Assembly: GCA_015059685.1 (NCBI GenBank)
Contig: SUZW01000009.1
Location: forward strand, 1 to 64,000
Reading direction: 5' to 3'
DNA from: Rikenellaceae bacterium
Lineage (GTDB): Bacteria > Bacteroidota > Bacteroidia > Bacteroidales > Rikenellaceae
DNA: 64,000 bases
The notes beneath the pieces were generated by a model. That model was not told the origin of the DNA. It made no database searches and worked only from the letters and a program-made list of their open reading frames with translations. Positions 59,485-64,000 of this stretch are shown in pieces; within the stretch, counting starts at the first letter, position 1; every line of letters starts with the position of its first letter. The position numbers and the translations under genes were made by a program.

Positions 59485-61017
59485 ATGTTCAAAGGACACC
59501 CAAAAGCCCTTTATGCCCTCGCTCTCGCCAATACGGGTGAGCGTTTCGGCTACTACACAATGTTGGCTGTATTTGCCTTGTTCCTTCGTGCCAATTTCGG
59601 TTTGGACGCAGGTGTAGCAGGTGCAATTTACAGTACTTTCCTCGGTCTTGTCTATTTTATGCCACTCTTTGGTGGTATCTTGGCAGACAAGTTCGGCTAT
59701 GGTAAGATGGTTACCATCGGTATCTCGATTATGTTTATCGGATACTTGCTCCTCTCGTTGCCTCTTGGTGGCGACACCTTGGCGATGATTGCAATGCTCG
59801 GTGCGTTGCTCTTTATCTCTGTCGGTACAGGTCTGTTCAAGGGTAACTTGCAGGTTATGGTGGGTAATCTCTACGATGACCCAAAATATGCCGACAAGCG
59901 CGACTCTGCATTCTCGCTCTTCTATATGGCTATCAACATTGGTGCGTTGTTCGCTCCAACCGCAGCCGTAGCAATCAAGGATTGGGCAGAGAAGTCGCTC
60001 GGTTTCGAGGGTAACGATGCCTACCACTTCTCGTTTGCAGTGGCTTGTGTTGCGTTGATTGTGTCGATGGCTATCTACTACGCTTGCCGCAACTGGTTCC
60101 GCCATGTTGAGGGTGGCAAGAAGAGCGATAAGGCTGCTGCTGCGCAGGTTGAGGATAATCTCACCCCTGCCGAGACAAAGCAGCGTATCGTGGCTCTCTG
60201 CCTCGTATTTGCCGTTGTAATCTTCTTCTGGATGGCGTTCCACCAGAATGGTCTTACTTTGACCTACTTCGCTGACGAGTTCACCGTGAAGGAGGCATTC
60301 GGCTTGCAGAGCATGGCATTCAGCGTTTGGAACTTGGTAGTTGTTATCGTTGCCGTTTACGCTGCATTCTCGACCTTCCAGAGCAATAGCGCAAAGGGTA
60401 AGGTTGCTTCGTTTGCAGTTTTGGCTGCTGCGGTAGGATACCTTATCTATAAGGGTATGAATGTGGGTGACGCTTCGGTTGCAGTTTCGGCTCCAATCTT
60501 CCAGCAGTTCAACCCATTCTATGTTGTGGCATTGACTCCTGTATCGTTGGCTATCTTTGGCGCACTCGCAAAGCGTGGCAAGGAGCCTTCGGCACCTCGT
60601 AAGATCGCTTACGGTATGTTGGTTGCAGCGGTAGGTTTTGCTGTTATGGCATTTGGTTCGCAGGGTCTGCTCACTCCAAACGAGCAGGCAGAGGCTGTTA
60701 AGGCTGGCGCAAATGCACCACTCGTATCGGCAAACTGGTTGATTATGACCTACCTCGTATTGACCTTTGCAGAGTTGTTGCTCTCGCCAATGGGTATCTC
60801 GTTCGTATCGAAGGTTGCACCTCCAAAGTACAAGGGTATGATGATGGGTGGCTGGTTTGTGGCTACCGCAATCGGTAATATGCTTGTTGCTGTTGGTGGT
60901 TTCCTCTGGGGCGGTATCTCACTTACCATCGTTTGGTCGGTATTTATCGCTTTGTGTTTGCTCTCGGCATTGTTTATGTTTGTTATGATGAAGCGTTTGG
61001 AGAGTGCAACTAAATAG
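59485..61017 (+). CDS. POT/PTR2-family peptide:H+ symporter
   Basis: A 510-residue inner membrane transporter of the proton-dependent oligopeptide family. The N-terminal family signature GERFGYYTMLAVFALFLRAN (residues 13-32) holds the ExxERFxYY-like proton site. GGILADKFGYGKM, and FYMAINIGALFAPTAAVAIK (the PTR2 signature, about residues 150-169) follow. About 13-14 hydrophobic segments are present. It probably imports di- and tripeptides, consistent with asaccharolytic, peptide-using gut Bacteroidales. Own promoter and terminator. Confidence 0.93.
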   Translation: MFKGHPKALYALALANTGERFGYYTMLAVFALFLRANFGLDAGVAGAIYSTFLGLVYFMPLFGGILADKFGYGKMVTIGISIMFIGYLLLSLPLGGDTLAMIAMLGALLFISVGTGLFKGNLQVMVGNLYDDPKYADKRDSAFSLFYMAINIGALFAPTAAVAIKDWAEKSLGFEGNDAYHFSFAVACVALIVSMAIYYACRNWFRHVEGGKKSDKAAAAQVEDNLTPAETKQRIVALCLVFAVVIFFWMAFHQNGLTLTYFADEFTVKEAFGLQSMAFSVWNLVVVIVAVYAAFSTFQSNSAKGKVASFAVLAAAVGYLIYKGMNVGDASVAVSAPIFQQFNPFYVVALTPVSLAIFGALAKRGKEPSAPRKIAYGMLVAAVGFAVMAFGSQGLLTPNEQAEAVKAGANAPLVSANWLIMTYLVLTFAELLLSPMGISFVSKVAPPKYKGMMMGGWFVATAIGNMLVAVGGFLWGGISLTIVWSVFIALCLLSALFMFVMMKRLESATK

Positions 61018-61054
61018 TAATTTCTCGTGATAAGCCGCAATCTGCGGCGTAATA

Positions 61055-61083
61055 AAAGGCTGCATAATTTTGCAGCCTTTTTT
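61055..61083 (+). terminator. Terminator of the peptide transporter gene
   Basis: AAAGGCTGCA and TGCAGCCTTT arms around TAATTT, followed by a T run. Confidence 0.92.
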
Positions 61084-61427
61084 ACGCCAAAGTGTGTTAC
61101 CTACCCCCTAAATCCCCCTCCTGTGAGGGGGACTTTGCTAAAAGTAAAGACCTTCGGGCTGTACGCTTTGTACTATCCCGAAGGTCTCTCTTTTGCGATG
61201 CACCACATCTCACGACTTCTGACGAGAAATTGAGAGCTGAGAGTGGCGCAATTTGATAACGGCCAGTAAAGGCCAGTAAGGGCTATTAAGGGCCAGTAAG
61301 GGTATAGCGCCTTCTTTACTTGCCGTTACTAGCCCTTACTATCCCTTAATTCGCTTGCGCCCCGACCACCTTCAGAGTTCCCACCAACCGAAAAACCGAA
61401 AGTTTTCCGTTTTCCGTTTGTTTTTTA

Positions 61428-61435
61428 TATCTTTG
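61428..61435 (+). promoter_or_regulatory. -7 box TATCTTTG for the U32 peptidase gene
   Basis: TAnnTTTG ending 8 bases before the ATG at 61444, implying a very short leader. Confidence 0.65.
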
Positions 61436-61443
61436 TACCACCT

Positions 61444-63246
61444 ATGGTACAAGTGGAGCTTTTGGCCCCTGCGAGGGATTACGACACGGCGGTCGATGCT
61501 ATAGACTGCGGAGCCGATGCCGTATATATTGGCGGTGCGAAGTTTGGTGCAAGGCACGCTGCAACAAACAGCGTAGCCGATATTGCACGCACCGTGGAGT
61601 ATGCACATCGCTATGGTGTGAAGGTCTATGCTACGCTCAATACGCTCCTCTACGACAACGAGTTGGAGGAGGCTCGGGCGCAGGCCTTGGCCTTGGCGGA
61701 GGCGGGTGTGGATGCCCTCATTGTGCAAGATATGGCCTATTGCCGTATGGGGCTTCCGATACCTCTCCATGCCTCGACACAGACCTCCTGCACAACGCCC
61801 GACAAGGTGCGTTTCTTCGAGGAGGTGGGCTTCGAGCGTGCTATTCTGGAACGAGCACTCTCTATCGAAGATATCCGTGCCATTCGTAACGCCACACATA
61901 TCGAATTGGAGGCCTTTGTGCATGGTGCGATATGTGTCTGCGACAGTGGGCGTTGCTTCCTCTCACGCTCGACATCGGAGCGTAGCGGCAACCGTGGCGA
62001 GTGCAGCCAGCCGTGCCGCCTGGAGTACGACCTCGAAGATGAGCAGGGGAGAAAGATTATCGAGGGCAAGCACCTCCTCTCGGTGCGGGATATGAACCTC
62101 TCGATGCGTCTTGGCGAGATGATAGATGCGGGGGTGTCGTCGTTCAAAATTGAGGGCCGACTCAAAGATAGAGTCTATATCCGCAATATCGTAAGCCTCT
62201 ACCGTCGTCTTCTCGATAAGGAGATAGCTTGCCGTGAGGGTGTGGTGCGCAGCTCGGTGGGGCGCAGCACCATAGAGTTTGAGCCCGATGCCTCGAAGAG
62301 CTTTATGCGTGGTGCGTCGGAGTACTTTTTCGATGGCAAGGTGCGTGGCGTGGCCTCGTTTGATACCCCGAAGTCTATGGGCGAGAGGGTAGGCGTGGTG
62401 ACACGATGCGACAGGCGTGGTGTGGTGCTCGACTGCGACCACGACCTCGCAACGGGCGATGGCGTATGCTTCGTGTCGAACGGAAGGCTCTACGGAACAA
62501 ATATAAATGGTGTCGAAGGTCGCTCCGTGCGCCTCAATAGCGACGAGGGTGTAGCCGAGGGGGTTACCCTCTACCGCAACTACAACCGCCACTTTGTTGC
62601 AGCGGTGGAGCGTAGTCGCATACGACGCACTGTGGATGTGAGGATGAAGGTGGAGTTCTCTGCCGATGCAGTTACTCTTTCGGTAACTGATATAGAGGGT
62701 GTTACGACAACCTGCTCGGTGGCGTGTGATACGCAGGAGGTGCGGGATGCCGTGCGAGGTGAGGCGATGCTGCGACAGCAGCTCTCCCGTGTGGGTGACA
62801 CCATATTCGAGGTTGCGGATATAGAGGTCGTAAATCTCCGTTTTGTGCCGATGTCGGTTGTGGGGGCTCTGCGTCGTGAGGTGCTTGCAAAGCTCCTCGA
62901 AGAGCGCATCGCACACGCCAATAAAAGGCCTCGCAGGGCCTTTGTGGAGCGAGAAGCGGCCTATCCTTCGAGGGTGCTCACACCGCAAGACAATGTGACA
63001 AATCGCCTTGCAAGAGCGTTCTATGCCGACCATGGAGTTTCAGATATCGCCGAGGGACTTGATTGTCGTGCGACGACAGCAGGGGAGTGCGTGATGCAGA
63101 GTTCGTACTGCATCCGTCGAGAGATTGGCGAGTGCCTGCTGCAACGACCGAAATATCGAGGCAAGCTCTATCTTGTGCGAGGCTCAAAACGCTACGCCCT
63201 GCATTTCGACTGCAAGGCGTGCAGGATGATGGTGATTGATGAGTAG
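61444..63246 (+). CDS. U32-family peptidase-like protein (RlhA/YdcP-type)
   Basis: A 600-residue cytoplasmic protein of the U32 family, now known to include RNA-hydroxylating enzymes such as RlhA (23S rRNA 5-hydroxycytidine). The barrel begins VELLAPARDYDTAVDAIDCG. The family's cysteine set lies in CVCDSGRCFLSR and GECSQPCRLEY (about residues 160-200), likely binding an Fe-S cluster. FKIEGRLKD is another family signature. The length and a DUF3656-like middle region favour an RlhA-like role over a protease; this is not proven. The C-terminus has two further Cys pairs. Confidence 0.82.
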   Translation: MVQVELLAPARDYDTAVDAIDCGADAVYIGGAKFGARHAATNSVADIARTVEYAHRYGVKVYATLNTLLYDNELEEARAQALALAEAGVDALIVQDMAYCRMGLPIPLHASTQTSCTTPDKVRFFEEVGFERAILERALSIEDIRAIRNATHIELEAFVHGAICVCDSGRCFLSRSTSERSGNRGECSQPCRLEYDLEDEQGRKIIEGKHLLSVRDMNLSMRLGEMIDAGVSSFKIEGRLKDRVYIRNIVSLYRRLLDKEIACREGVVRSSVGRSTIEFEPDASKSFMRGASEYFFDGKVRGVASFDTPKSMGERVGVVTRCDRRGVVLDCDHDLATGDGVCFVSNGRLYGTNINGVEGRSVRLNSDEGVAEGVTLYRNYNRHFVAAVERSRIRRTVDVRMKVEFSADAVTLSVTDIEGVTTTCSVACDTQEVRDAVRGEAMLRQQLSRVGDTIFEVADIEVVNLRFVPMSVVGALRREVLAKLLEERIAHANKRPRRAFVEREAAYPSRVLTPQDNVTNRLARAFYADHGVSDIAEGLDCRATTAGECVMQSSYCIRREIGECLLQRPKYRGKLYLVRGSKRYALHFDCKACRMMVIDE

Positions 63247-63425
63247 GGGCAAATTAGCCGTTAGCCATTAGCCATTAGCTTTTTTGTTAGGGTTGTTAGA
63301 GGTTGTTAGGGGTTGTTAGAGTTTTTTAACTACTCACTACTCACTACTCATTACTCATTACTCACTACTCACTACTCATTACTCACTACTCACTACTCAC
63401 TACTCACTACTCACTACTAACTACT
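63247..63425. repeat. Heptamer repeats, ending with a CACTACT minisatellite
   Basis: GCTAATG-type units (about 63257-63281), then GTTGTTAGA/GGGTTGTTAG units (about 63286-63325). These are followed by about 13 tandem CACTACT/CATTACT heptamers (about 63330-63425) that run into the 3' end of the 5-formyl-THF cyclo-ligase gene. Confidence 0.88.
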
Positions 63426-63946
63426 AACTCGATAGCCTTGTCGTGCGGCTCGGAGGGTATGGTATCGACAATCTGGCAGGGGTAGCAAACCCCTATGGTG
63501 TAGGCGTGGAAGCCATTGCGGGAGAGGTATTTGTCGTAGAAGCCTTTGCCACGACCAAGGCGAAAACCATCAGCGGTAAATGCAACCCCCGGCACAATCA
63601 TAACATCTATATCCGAGGGTGATACGGGCTCGGCAGCCGAAGGCTCCATAATGCCGAAAGCACCCTCGTGCAACCCCTCTGAGATGTCGTAGAACTCCAT
63701 CTCCTCGCCCTCGATACGGGGCAAAACAATGCGCTTCCGGGGCGCAAGTTGCTCGATTATGGAGGCGGTTTGAGGCTCGTCGGGCAGCGATGCAAAGAGT
63801 GCTACAACGGAGGCTTTTTCGACCTCCTCAAATTTGGATATCTTGCTGAATATCTGCGTAGATAACGCCTCCTTATCGGTAGCCGAGAGGGTGGCTATCT
63901 TGGCTCTGACTTCTCGTCGCAAAGTCGATTTGTTGGTTGCGCCCAT
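63407..63946 (-). CDS. 5-formyltetrahydrofolate cyclo-ligase
   Basis: Recycles 5-formyl-THF to 5,10-methenyl-THF with ATP, in one-carbon metabolism. The 179-residue protein begins NKSTLRREVRAKIATL, has IVLPRIEGEEMEFYDI near the middle, and shows the signature VPGVAFTADGFRLGRGKGFYDKYL (read in parts, about residues 119-142). The last residues (VVSSE) and the TAG stop are encoded by the CACTACT minisatellite, so repeat changes would alter only the extreme C-terminus. Start is the ATG at 63946. Confidence 0.94.
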   Translation of the reverse strand: MGATNKSTLRREVRAKIATLSATDKEALSTQIFSKISKFEEVEKASVVALFASLPDEPQTASIIEQLAPRKRIVLPRIEGEEMEFYDISEGLHEGAFGIMEPSAAEPVSPSDIDVMIVPGVAFTADGFRLGRGKGFYDKYLSRNGFHAYTIGVCYPCQIVDTIPSEPHDKAIELVVSSE

Positions 63947-63989
63947 AAAAAAAAAGAGTTAAAAGTATTGTTATTTCGCAAACAATTCG

Positions 63990-63997
63990 TATCTTTG
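63990..63997 (+). promoter_or_regulatory. -7 box TATCTTTG at the window end
   Basis: TAnnTTTG with an ATTG (63967-63970; consensus TTTG) 19 bases upstream; it probably drives a + strand gene beyond the window. Confidence 0.55.
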
Positions 63998-64000
63998 TAG

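Larger units (their letters stand above)
61018..61443. repeat. Gap with hairpins and a reversed composite element before the U32 gene
   Basis: No gene seen. It holds the transporter terminator at 61055-61083, a small CCCCCTC/GAGGGGG hairpin (about 61114-61131), and a GACCTTCGGG/CCCGAAGGTC hairpin (about 61148-61187). A minus-oriented composite element spans about 61241-61391 (GGCGCAATTTGATAACGG, GGCCAGTAAG units, a GGTATAGCGCC turn, header complement CCGACCACCTTCAGAGTTCC). The U32 promoter box is at 61428. Confidence 0.75.

Noticed and set aside
61963-63033. 356-residue minus-strand ORF
   Set aside because: Antisense of the U32 gene, rich in His, Arg and Cys with no recognisable domain.
63330-63425. 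Possible CRISPR-like array
   Set aside because: Units are contiguous 7-bp repeats with no spacers, and no cas genes are present.
1-64000. Search by eye for tRNA, rRNA, riboswitch, prophage or insertion sequence
   Set aside because: Nothing with the expected conserved sequence or enzyme was seen; a covariance-model search would be needed to exclude small RNAs.

Overview
The window looks like the chromosome of a gut Bacteroidales species, most likely Alistipes or a close relative (Rikenellaceae). This is inferred from Bacteroidota-type promoters (-7 box TAnnTTTG), an LpxC-FabZ fusion, a UpxY/NusG-like leader gene on a polysaccharide operon, a type III glutamine synthetase, a BspA-like lipoprotein with BACON-like domains, and PPi-type phosphofructokinase signatures. 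I saw no transposase, integrase, CRISPR array, rRNA or tRNA. The genus is a guess.

Layout. 1-8535 (+): surface polysaccharide locus with the UDP-L-FucNAc pathway (CapE, CapF, CapG, plus a cupin epimerase), a WbuB-like glycosyltransferase, an ATP-grasp enzyme, a polysaccharide deacetylase and a nucleotidyltransferase-fold protein. It meets a convergent operon (8609-12636, -) of UpxY-rfbA-rfbC-rfbD-rfbB for dTDP-L-rhamnose. 12733-15906 (-): TonB-like protein, outer membrane phospholipase A and a K+/H+-type antiporter. 16006-22270 (+): LpxC-FabZ, LpxA, LutABC and a purple-acid-phosphatase-like enzyme. 22706-29960 (-): six tandem exported PHP-domain proteins in one operon; a seventh lies at 33598-34824 (+). 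Between them are a PPi-type phosphofructokinase, an ECF sigma factor with a membrane partner, and a SLOG-fold protein. 34879-37790 (-): an operon of a steroid 5-alpha-reductase homologue, an Old Yellow Enzyme and a short-chain dehydrogenase, resembling the bile-acid/steroid A-ring reduction cassette of gut Bacteroidales. 37914-41731 (-): YchF, MiaB and a YitT-family protein. 42266-63246 is mostly +: a giant leucine-rich-repeat lipoprotein, PlsY, two acyl-CoA synthetases, glutamine synthetase III (-), DnaG primase, a porin, a YeiH exporter, a peptide transporter and a U32 peptidase. 5-formyl-THF cyclo-ligase (-) closes the window.

The intergenic DNA is unusually structured. Four kinds of dispersed repeat recur: (i) 7-bp tandem repeats of several unrelated sequences; (ii) composite elements with a constant 'header' and variable payload, joined at GCGC; (iii) arrays of small hairpin modules; (iv) imperfect palindromes of about 90-140 bp. 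They fill nearly every gap longer than 300 bases.

The two most notable gene systems are the seven-member exported PHP phosphoesterase family and the steroid-reductase cassette. All functions were assigned by reading motifs; no database search was run.
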